The position numbers were made by a program, and so were the translations under genes. Under the pieces are notes generated by a model. It had not been told where the DNA came from and searched no databases. It saw only the letters and a list, made by a program, of their open reading frames with translations. Positions 25,755-37,355 of a stretch of DNA of 64,000 nucleotides are shown in pieces; position 1 is the stretch's first letter, and each line of letters opens with the position of its first letter. Source of the stretch: Paratrimastix pyriformis (taxonomy: Eukaryota > Preaxostyla > Paratrimastigidae); contig JAPMOS010000007.1 in NCBI GenBank assembly GCA_027972325.1, forward strand, positions 372,501 to 436,500, read 5' to 3'.

Positions 25755-27558
25755 ATGAGGCTCAGAAGAGTACTCGTCTTGCTGGCCCTCTTGTCATTGG
25801 TCTGTGCTATTGTGTCTAACCACCAACGATCACAACAACTCTTTTTGCAGACTGTCGGCCAGACATGGTCCGGCGTTCAGTGCACAGTGGGCCCTGATGG
25901 CAAGCAGCATTGCATGCGGTGCAAGGATGGCGTCTGCGAAGAAATGACGTTGGACGATCAAGACCAGGCGCTCTTCGACGTGCTGGTGACACCCCGCGGG
26001 CGTGGGCGTGGGCCCCAACGGAGCTACAAATACGTCCCTGGTGGTAGCTTTGGCCCTAGTGGTGGCGGTGGTCCGTCGCTCGCTTTGAACGTCTCGTGTC
26101 TCATGCGCATCCGCACCGCTTAGGGTCGGGCGCCGGTTCTGGCTTCGGCGGCGGCGGGCCCGGTGGAGGGTTCGGCGGTGGTCTGTGCAACACATTTGCG
26201 GCGAATTGCCTCAACACATTGATAAATAGGCTCGGGCGCCGGCTCTGGTTTCGGTGGCGGGCCTGGCGGCGGGTTCGGTGGCGGTCCGTTCCTGCATCTC
26301 CCCGGACGCCATCATTCATCATTTTTCCCCTTTCACGCAGGTTCGGGCGCCGGCTCCGGCTTCGGTGGCGGCGGGCCTGGCGGTGGGTTCGGTGGCGGTC
26401 TGACCGTTTCCCCTTCGCGCCTTCGATCCGATCTTCCCTCTCCAGGTTCGGGTGCCGGCTCTGGCTTCGGCGGCGGGCCCGGTGGCGGGTTCGGCGGCGG
26501 TCTGCTCGCAGCCATTTGGCAGGTTTCTCTGACCTTTGGCGGCTTTAGGCTCGGGCGCCGGCTCCGGCTTCGGTGGTGGCGGGCCCGGGGGCGGGTTCGG
26601 CGGCGGTTCGGGCGCCGGCTCGGGCTTCGGCGGCGGCCCCGGGGGCGGGTTCGGCGGCGGTCCGCAGCACGTTTTCTCCTCTTCTGCTGACCGCTCCTTT
26701 CGCCCAGGTTCGGGTGCCGGCTCGGGCTTCGGTGGTGGCGGGCCCGGTGGCGGGTTCGGTGGCGGTCCGTCTCTTCCCACCCGTCTCATCTCAACTCACA
26801 ACCTCTCCCGCAGGCTCTGGCGCCGGCTCCGGCTTCGGCGGTGGGCCCGGTGGCGGGTTCGGTGGCGGTCCGCCTGCCCCCCCCATTTGATCCCGTGATC
26901 ATTTTTTGGACCATCTGTTCATTCGCTCGCCATCAGGTTCGGGTGCCGGCTCGGGCTTTGGCGGCGGCGGGCCCGGCGGCGGGTTCGGTGGCGGTCCGCC
27001 TTGCGCTCTTCACACCGTCACTCACGATTCATGATGTCCTTGGATCCCCCCGCTCCTGTTCGTGCCAGGCTCGGGCGCCGGCTCCGGCTTCGGCGGTGGG
27101 CCCGGTGGCGGGTTCGGTGGCGGTCCGTTCTCCCCCTGCCCCTGCCCTGCGCCATCGCCCTCATTGGACCGCCTTCATTTTCTCTTTCTCCGCTCAGGGT
27201 CGGGTGCCGGCTCGGGCTTCGGCGGCGGCGGGCCTGGCGGCGGGTTCGGTGGCGGTCCGTCCGGCGACTGTTCCGATGGCTGTCATGCATACTCATCACT
27301 CCCCTCCCACCTCAGGTTCCGGTGCCGGCTCTGGCTTCGGCGGCGGGCCCGGTGGCGGGTTCGGTGGCGGTCTGCATCTCCTCCGTTCTGCCGCCACTAT
27401 GGCTGACGATGCCTTTGCCCGTTGCCTCTTTCTTGGTCGCAGGCTCCGGTGCAGGCTCGGGCTTCGGCGGCGGCGGGCCCGGCGGCGGGTTCGGTGGCGG
27501 CAGCGGTGCCGGCTCGGGCTTCGGCGGCGGCTACCTGAGCGACGAGGAGGAGTACTAA
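25755..27558 (+). CDS. Secreted Gly-rich repeat protein on a symmetric mini-exon array
   Basis: I do not recognise a family. Exon 1 (25755-26070) gives a signal peptide (MRLRRVLVLLALLSLVCA), a small Cys module (C-x9-C-x2-C-x4-C around VQCTVGPDGKQHCMRCKDGV), a basic stretch and the first Gly-rich residues. A 39-nt in-frame segment inside it (starting GTGTCT, ending TTGCAG at 25849) may be an optional intron. Then come 13 copies of GSGAGSGFGGG(G)PGGGFGG on phase 1-1 exons: 26124-26180, 26230-26283, 26341-26397, 26446-26499, 26549-26659 (two copies fused), 26708-26764, 26814-26867, 26937-26993, 27069-27122, 27198-27254, 27316-27369 and 27443-27558. Unit length alternates 57, 54, 57, 54 throughout. 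The last exon ends GGYLSDEEEY. Likely an extracellular structural, adhesive or silk-like protein; that role is inference from composition and signal peptide. Confidence 0.85.
26124..27500 (+). repeat. Exonic 57/54-nt repeat array with unrelated introns
   Basis: Thirteen coding units, nearly identical, separated by introns of 48-75 bp (48, 49, 49, 49, 48, 57, 61, 69, 73, 75, 75) whose sequences show no similarity to one another. Every intron starts GTCCG or GTCTG and ends AG. The alternation 57/54 (GGGGP versus GGGP) implies that a two-exon unit was the duplicating module. Confidence 0.9.
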
Positions 27559-27765
27559 ACCAACGATCGCGCCCCCCTCGATCCAACACTCCTTCACTCG
27601 ATGATCCAAAACTCGGTCGATTCATCAATGACGTCTCTCGGGGGGGGGGGGGGGGGGGGGGGGGTCGGGAGCAATAGTGCCGTCGAACAAAAATCGATGA
27701 CGGTGGGGGAGGGGACGGGCACGCTGGCTCCTCCTCCTCCGGGGGGGTAGCGGTAGCCGCCGTTT
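27559..27765. other. Convergent spacer with 25-nt G run
   Basis: Short spacer between the Gly-rich gene and the F-box gene, dominated by a 25-nt G run (27640-27664). No gene seen. Confidence 0.7.
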
Positions 27766-30700
27766 TTATTCCTGCGGAGGGGGGGTCTTTCTCGGCCGGG
27801 GCTCCTTTTCCTTGGGGGTCGGAGGCTCGGCGACCAAGGCGACATCCTTGGGGGCGGCGGGGCCCTTGTGTGCCTGGACCAGCCGCCTGGCGATGGTCCG
27901 GAGGGGAGCCGGGCAGCCCACCATCGAGAGGCTCTCCAGGGCCGGGGTCGTGGCCCCATCGGCGAGCAGCCGGGCCAGGTGGGGCCCGAGGGCAGGCCCC
28001 GCCCACCGGTCCAGCCGGATGGCCTTCAGATGGGTCAGGGCGGGCAGCCCGCCCTCGGAGCCCCCGCTGACCGCGAGGCCGTCGTCCTCCCCCCCGGCCG
28101 GCGCCTCACCAGCCGCGGGGGGATGCTGCCCACCCTCGGGGGTGACGGCCGGCGTCATGGCGGCCATGTCCAGCTGCTCCAGCGGGGCCTTGACCTCGAC
28201 CCCGCCGCCCCAGGGGTGCAGCCCCACGGCCCGCCAGAGCCGCTCGGGGTCGGCACCGCGCCAGCGCAGCTCCACCAGCCGGCCAGCGTGGGCCAGCAGA
28301 TGGACCAGGATATCGCCCCCCAGGGTGCCACACCCCGACAGGTCGATGGCGCTCAGGGCCGGGCAGGCGGCCACCACGGCCCGCACCAGGGCGGGCGTGA
28401 CGTGGGTCCCGGCCAGGAAGGTGGGCCGGGCCAGGGAGAGCCGCTTGAGCGCCGGGTACCGCAGGCCGGCCGGGAAGAAGGACTGCAGGAGGGCATCGCC
28501 GGGGGGCAGCAGGGCCGAGGTCGGGCTCAGGTGCAGCACGGCCAGGGAGGGCGCCCGGGTGGGGACGGGGCCTGGCTGCGGAGGGCCGGGGGGCGAGGGC
28601 TGCGCGGCGGCCCCGGCCGCCGGGGCTGGGGCGGACGGCGGCGGTGGGGGCGGAAGGGGCGGCAGGCGAGGGAGCCGCTGCAGGAAGAGACCCTCGAAGC
28701 GGATGGCAGCCTGCGATGCCCCAGGGGGGGAAGCCCCCCAACCCCCCGCGAGGCAAGCGAACCCAAGAGGCGGCCCGAGTGAGGCAAACCCCACTTCTCC
28801 CACCTACCCACGGACCCGCACCCGCCCACCCCCACTTACCCTCGCCTTGACACCATCTACCGACCGCATGGGGGAAGACCGCGTAGGGCGCGACGGTTTC
28901 CATCCCGGGCGCGGCCCGGATCCGGTGCCACTCGGCGGTGAGATGTCCCAGCACGGCCGCCCCCACGGCGTACCAGCGGAAGGGCAGGTGCCACCCGGGG
29001 AGCTGCACCTGGTACGGGGGCATGGGCAGGCCCGGGGCCGGGGCCTCCAGGGGCCGGGCCGCCAGGGCGGCCAGGGCGTAGGTGGGCAGGGCCCGGGCGG
29101 CGGCGGGGGGCGGGGGACCCGAGGGCCGCAGGTGCGAGCCGCCGGCCGACTTCGTGGGGGTCGGGATGGCCACGGGAACGGCCGGCGGGATGGCCCCGGC
29201 TGTGGCGCCGGGCAGGGCGGATGGGAAGGCCAGCGCCCGCTTGGCCCCGGCGTGGGTGGCGAGGGCGGTGGTCAGGACGGGTTTCCGGGGCCCGGCGGCG
29301 GCCGGCCGGGGGGCGGCGGCGGCCTGCCGCTTGGTGGCGGGCGAGCCGGCTGCCCCGGGGCGCGGCTGGGGCTCCTTCTTGGACCCTGCCCCGGCCGGGC
29401 TCTCGTCGTCGTCGTCCTGGACGACCGTCAGCGGCTTGCGGGGTGAGAGGCCTGCCGCCGTCGTCGTTGCCGCCGCGGGCACGGGGGATGGCCGGCCGTC
29501 ATCATCCAGCAGCACGACCCGCTTCTTCTTCTCGGGCGATCCGGTCGTGGCCGCGGCCGCGGCCGCGGACGGCTTGGCGGCGGCATCGGGCGGGGTCTGG
29601 TCGTCGTCGTCCATCACGATGCGCGGCTTCTTCGGGGTGGCCCCCTCGGGGGCGGCGGCGGTGACGACCCCCTCGAGATGGTGGGGGTGCTTGACGCCTG
29701 CTGCCGTGGGCGGGGCGGGTGCCGCCGCCCGGGGGCGCCGGGCCGCGGCCGGGGCCGGCTCCCACCGGCCCATGTCGAGGCAGTGGGCCCACAGGGGGCC
29801 CAGCCGGTCGAGCAGGCTGTGGGTGACGGTGACCGTGAACGGGGTCCGCTCGCTGGCCGCGTAGGTGGGCCGGCAGATGGCTGCCCAGGCCACGATGCTG
29901 CACCCGCCGGGGAGATGCGCCATGAGATTGAGTCGTTGGGGGAGGGGGGGAAGGGAGAGGGGGAGGGGAGAGGGGAGGGAGAGAGGGAGAGGGCGCCAGC
30001 CAGGGGTTCGGGGCAACATGTACCCCCACCCCACCCCAGCCCCGCACCCGTTCCGCCATTCCCCAGCAGCGGCGCGCCTGCAGACCTGTGGAGGTTGGGC
30101 TGCATGTACGCTGCGATGGTGGCCATGGCCCGGGGGTCCAACCGGTCCAGGGGGAATGTCGACCCCGGGTCTGTCTGCTCCTCCTCGGCGGCAAGCTTCC
30201 CCCGGGAGGCGGTGCGGCCCCCGTGCCACTCGCGCATCCGCTCGACAAACTGCACAGCAGCGCTGGGGGCCGTGCGGCCCGGGGGGCCGTGGTGGGGAGG
30301 ATGGGCGGCGGTGGCGGCGGCGGCAGGCCCGGTCTCCGGATGGGGCTGGGGCTTGGTGGGTGTGCCGGCGGGCGGGGGGAGGGGCTTGGTGGGTGTGCCG
30401 GGCGGGAAGAGGGACGGGGCGGCCACCGTGGGTGGGGGCGAGATGGGCGGGCTGAAGGGTCGCTCGGGGAGCATCATCAGAGGCGGGGTGGTCGTCGTGG
30501 GCGGGCTTGCCTCGAGCTCCATGGCGAATGTCGACGGTGCCGACGGGGGGGTCGAGGGGCCGGGCGGAGGAGGAGGTGGAGGGGGAGGGGCCGGGGAGGC
30601 CGCCTTGGGGATGGGAGACGGGGTCCGGAGACCCGTACGGGAGGGGATGGGCAAGGGGGTCTGGCGCCGGGGGGGCGCCGCCGGAGGGTCTGCGACCGGT

Positions 30701-31322
30701 GGTGGCCGAGCCGCTGCTGCGGCCGCTGCGGCCGGGGGGGTATCCAGGGCCGCCGGCAGGACCGTGGGCTGCTCCGGCTGGGGTGAATCAGGCGTGGTCG
30801 GGCCCTTCAGGAGGGCATGCAAAAGGTCATTGTTGGGCGTGCCGCCTCTTGTTGGGCCCTGCGCGCCAACCACAAAAAGGGGATGATGCATGAGCGGCGA
30901 CCGCGATGATGAAACCGGGGGGCGAGCTCTGGGAGCGCATGACGACAGACGTGGTTCGAGGGTCGAGTGGGGAGAAACCGTTTCTGGGATGTCGATGAGT
31001 TTGGCCGAGTGGCAATCGGGTAATGCGGAGCAGAGGAGAAGGCACTTGCGGAGACGAAGTGGCGCAAGAGATCCACGCTGGTGCTGTGCGTGCGCGGCTC
31101 TGGGGCCTCGGTAGAAGTGGGGGCAAATTCATTGTGATCATCGTCTTCGTCTTCGTCAAAATCGTCTTCGTCTTCCTCTCCGTTCATCGGTGGTGAGGGT
31201 GATCTGACTGGAGGGGCAAGCGGCCATTCTTTCACCCCTTCGACCTCCACGTCCCCATAACGTTCATCTGCCTGTATTTGCTGGTCTTCTTCTTCGCCAA
31301 CGCTGGCCCGCCTGCGTGGCAT
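27766..31322 (-). CDS. F-box-like / leucine-rich repeat protein
   Basis: Probable substrate receptor of an SCF ubiquitin ligase. The first exon (from 31322) is acidic: MPRRRASVGEEEDQQIQADE, then NGEEDEDDFDEDEDDDHNEF to SVDLLRHF, joined in phase to GPTRGGTPNNDLLHALLKGP. A Pro-rich stretch follows, then an F-box-like segment: LDRLDPRAMATIAAYMQPN spliced to SIVAWAAICRPTYAASER. Next is a basic/acidic linker with repeated DDDD patches (RIVMDDDDQ, RVVLLDDDGR, TVVQDDDDES), and finally LRRs: LRYPALKRLSLARPTFLAG, CPALSAIDLSGCGTLGGD, GRLVELRWRGAD, LTHLKAIRLDRW and TPALESLSMVGCPAPL. Stop at 27766. The F-box match is weak; the LRRs are clear. Paralogy with the F-box/LRR gene at 48249-55349 is likely only at family level. 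Confidence 0.7.
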
Positions 31323-32089
31323 TCAAACGATTGGCAGATCAGCAACGAGTGAGCCGGTTTGTACGACGAACGCGCCGGTTTTCGGAGTTCTTCCTCTCAC
31401 GATGACAGAAGACAGCGTGAGAAACTCTTCCCTCTTTCCCTAACCCCAACGACCAACAGTCGTTTGGAAAGAACGCAAACATCCATTTCCTCCCTCAATT
31501 TCAAATCAGAACGAACGATCGCGTCGGAAACTGAAGACAAGACCTCTTTCTGAGAGTTCCCAAAACTATGACCGAACAACAACTCGCCGACCTCTTCGCT
31601 CCTTGGGGGTAGTTTGAAAGTGTTCGAATCATCCTCGCACTCCACTGGCCAGAGCAAGGGGAAAGGGGATCGCATATTTCGTTTCTCCTCCACCCCACCG
31701 ATGCGTCCTTCTTTTGTTTTGTACGGTGCTCTCCGTTGGTTGAGGGCCCGACGTACGAGGGGCAACCCCCCGAGGCGTTAAGTCTTCAGTAAGAGGAAGC
31801 AATCAACAGAACAAACGAACGGATAATATTTGAGGCGCTTCCGAAAAAATGCGAGGGATTCAGCACGCAGGCGGCGTGAAGATCAGATTCATGTAGGTAA
31901 CTATGTGCCGATTTTGGGAAGCAGGGAAGCCTCTGCCTAGCAAATGTCTGTCGCATTCATCTCACTGTGGAAGATTCCTTTGTGCTTCCAGCGGCGACTC
32001 ACGCATTTCGGTTTCCAAAATCGGGTCTGACTGGGACATGGGACACACTCGACCCGGTCACGCACACAATCCACATTCGTTTCGGCGTC
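31323..32089. promoter_or_regulatory. Divergent intergenic region: F-box gene / GPI
   Basis: About 770 bp, less GC-rich than coding sequence. Only short open frames without family resemblance. Presumed to hold both promoters; I see no clear TATA box within 60 bp of the GPI start. Confidence 0.5.
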
Positions 32090-34040
<1,951 letters not shown>

Positions 34041-34180
34041 ACGGCTTGGCGTCGATGGAGGTTCCTCTTTCTCTTGTCGGATTGTCCTTCTTGCCTTTCT
34101 TGTGTGTGGTTGTCTTGTGTGTTTTTCCCCGATCAAAGCCATCACAAAGAATGCAATGAGAGGACCAATCAGCAGATATT

Positions 34181-37100
34181 TTAGAGGGCGGCCATAATTT
34201 TTGTCAACTTCTGGAGTGCGGCTGCGGAAAGATAACTGTGAGCGGGGACGTCCTGGGGATGTCGACGCGGACCTTTGTCTTTTTCGCCATTTTTGAGGCG
34301 TTTTTCCATCTCTTGGATCCGCTGATTGATGGTGCGAAGAAGTTCCTGCCCTTGAGTTTCGTGTCGCTCCCCTATTGGATTGGGAGGGTGCGGCTTAAGC
34401 AGGAGGAGGGGGAGATTGACAGACTCAGTGTGTCAATATCCCGGTCGACTTTGTCGATTGCTGTTGCGAGTTTCTTTTTTGTCACTTGGTGGCTCTTCAA
34501 GAGTTCTTGAGTTTGCTTTTGAACTGCCTCAAAAGCTTCTTTGAGCCGCTGCTCCAGCGCTAGAAGAAGGGGTGTGGGGGAGAGCACGAAAGGGATCAAA
34601 CCTGTGTTGTGTCGCCTCATCTCGGCGTCCAATCGTTGGCGCTCCCGCTGGAAGGCCTCCCTAGAAAACCCCAGATGAAGTCCGCCACCGCTTGATCAAC
34701 AGACAGTTCAGCATTGTGCCTTTGCTGGAGTTGTGCGACCTCCTGCCGGAGTTGGGCCTGCAGAGTTTCTTTTGCCTGTACAATCTGCTTCTCTCGCGCC
34801 ACTGCTTTTCGTTGGGCCATACGACTGAGTGAAGCCATCACCATTTTCATCTCACTGAACAACCGGCGTGAGCGTCCGAAGGCAGAATGGGCAACAGACT
34901 CGTCCACGTCAAGTTCCTCGCCTGACACGGGAGATTCTTCCTCAGCCTCTTCAGCCTCGATGAGGCGCCTCTTCACAGCCGGGTATTCCTTCTCTTGGGG
35001 TCGCTTGAGGGGCTGAGGTTTGACTCTGTCTGTCTCTGCCTCCGCCGCTGCCTCGACCTCAATCGTTGAGGGTTGGATCTGTTCCCACGTCTGTCACCAT
35101 AGAGAACATCAGGAAAACTCTTGGAGAAGTTGCGTACAGACGGGCACAGTGGAAATGAGAGTCGACTCGTCCGCTCCCTCTTCTTCCTCTGTTATTATCC
35201 GAGTCTTGGCGGGTGAGACAGTGGCAGGAGTCGGAGCAGGAGCGGGAGCGGGAGCAGGAGCAGGAGCGGGAGTACGAACGGGAGCAAGTTCTTCGGCGGG
35301 AGGGGCCCTGGGTGGGGAGACTTCACGACTTCGAGCTCGAGTCCTGGGTTTGGCGGCTGGTTTGGCAGGGGTGGGCTTGGTGGCCTTCGCGCGTGGTGCA
35401 CGTACGGCGGGCTTGACAGTGGGCACAGGTGAAATGCCTTCGGTGTCCATCACCTGGTCGAGTTTTGTCGGGGAGGCACCACTGACGACAGATTCTGGCG
35501 TACGAAGAATGCGTACTGTGGAGTCTGTGGAAGGCGTGGTGCGCTCTGGAGAGACCGCACCGGCAGGAGGTCGGATGGGGGTTGTGGGTTGTGGGGTGGG
35601 ATTCGGGGTCTCTCGGGCTTGCGGTTGTGGCGACCGCGGCTGTGGCGACCGCGGCTGTGGTGACTCGCTCCGTGCTGGCGGGACAGAAACAGCTTCAGAA
35701 ATCTGTCCAGGGGATGATAACATGTCATCCTGACCCATAAAAACGACTAGACCTTGGGATGAGGGCGTGCCGCCCCGGATTCTACAGTGGAAGAAACAAG
35801 TGTGCCAACGACGGGGGCGATTCGAGGGAGAACCGTCTCGAGCCAGAGGGTAAAGTTCTCGCGGGACAGTTCAATCGAGATCCATTCTGATGGGTCGGAG
35901 AAGTTGTACTCCTTGGTGAGAATCGATTGTGGGAGGGCTGCCAGTTGGAACCGGATCACTCTCGTCCCAGAATCGTGCGAGAGATTTCTCATCGAACTGT
36001 AGGCGATCGGGTACAGGGTTGGAGCCTCCTCGGGAAGGTCGGCTGTCGGGTCGCGGGATGTCTGGAACCGTGTGTGTCAGCACGCCGAAGGAGGGAGAAA
36101 GACCATTTGGGAGAGTGAGACCCAGACGCACAGATAGTCAGTTCCCCAATCGACCCACTGTCCAAAGAACTCGTTGTGGTGGAGAACGAGCCGAGAGGCA
36201 ACCATTGAGTAGATCCTTTTGATTGGTCAGGCAAGGGCCGAATCCGAGAGAAACAGACTTCCGGCTGGGACCGAGGGATTCGTTAAACCAGACTAAAAAG
36301 CCACGAATCTCCCCAATAAAGCCACGGGCGCGAATTTTGAGAAATCGTTGGTGCGCTTCTGCGATTGACGGGACCACATCACGAAAGACCTCCGCAAGTT
36401 TCCCAGAGACGGGCGGGTTCGCACGAGTCGCTCGGAAGAGAATCTCGGCAACGTTCGCTTGGATCGGATAATCTGCAACAAGTCAGATGAGAGTTTGCAA
36501 TGTAGTTGCGAGAGAAGCGTGCTATGTGTTTTGTGTGTTGTGGCTCGATCTTGTGGGGGGGGGGGGGGGGGGGGGAAGAGACCACTGCTGTCGACAAGCT
36601 CGCGAACAAGGTCGTATCTACAGAAATGTCGAATCGATGCGAGAACTGGAACGGGGCAGACAAAAAAGGACCCTCGGACAATAGGGCCTTGTTTGTCGAA
36701 GATCCTGCGATCATCAAATTCGCTGTTTCAGCGCAGAGTCTGCGCAAGGGTGTTGACAAAGAGTGGTCAAGTATTTTTTGAATGATCAGAGCGAGGAGCT
36801 TAATGCCCATAGCGTCGCGGCCTGAAACAGGTTGTTAGTGGTGGACGATTGGAAAGGATGAATGGACCATTGGGGGCGTCGATGAACCACTGAATTGCCA
36901 GAATGAGCTCAGTGATCGCCTTCTCGAACCCCGTGTTGTCTTTGCGCGCATTGATTTTGGACCAGGCCAGATGAAAAGAGTGGGCAATGTTCGCCTGGAG
37001 GAGCATGTCGACGTTCGAATCGTGATCGAGGATGAGCTGGAATTTTTTGAGGAAAGCGGCAACGTCTTCGAGACTCGAGCTTTCAGCAACCTCCAGCGAA

Positions 37101-37355
37101 TCAACATGACGCTTGTGCAAGGAAAGCCCGTGTCAGACCTGATCAAGATAGGCACCAATACGAAGCGCAGTTTCTTTATATATCTGCCGGTGATAGAAGT
37201 GATGAGGCAGAAAAAAGGAGGGCCAACCAGACTCTTTCTCTTTCTGCATCTTTCGAGGGCGCCCATTGTTTCAGAGCGTCGAGCGCTTCGTCACGAGGTC
37301 GGGAAAATATTTCAACAAGGGTGGTCGTGATGGTAGAGGTGCCTGCGGATGTACT
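34181..37355 (-). CDS. SYCP2/Red1-family meiotic axis-like protein
   Basis: Candidate chromosome-axis protein of meiosis. Joined exons read: LVEIFSRPRDEALDALKQWA (to 37233), IYKETALRIGAYLDQ (37183-37139), VAESSSLEDVAAFLKKFQLI to FILSN (37090-36847), RRDAMGIKLLALIIQKILDH (from 36821), YPIQANVAEILFRATRANPP to HQRFLKIRARGFI, then GEIRGFLVWFNESLG, EFFGQWVDWGTDYLCVWVSL and SDPSEWISIELSRENFTLWL (35750-35900). This order matches the armadillo-like domain and the Spt16M-like domain of SYCP2 (YPVQE..., FExDCRxFLNxxN, EEFWIDFNxGS...). Next comes a Ser/Pro/Thr-rich linker (35109-35738), then coiled coil: SRRLFSEMKMVMASLSRMAQ, AKETLQAQLRQEVAQL and ERHETQGQELLRTINQR, ending at TAA 34181-34183. The start is not located and may overlap the PLK4 start. 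The family call rests on remembered motifs; pinin-like coiled coil was considered for the C-terminus. Confidence 0.6.

Noticed and set aside
26124-27500. CRISPR-like look: near-identical 54-57 nt repeats with 48-75 nt unique spacers
   Set aside because: The repeats encode an in-frame Gly-rich unit continuing from a signal-peptide exon, and every spacer has GTCCG/GTCTG at its start and AG at its end. These are exons and introns in a eukaryotic gene; no cas genes are present.
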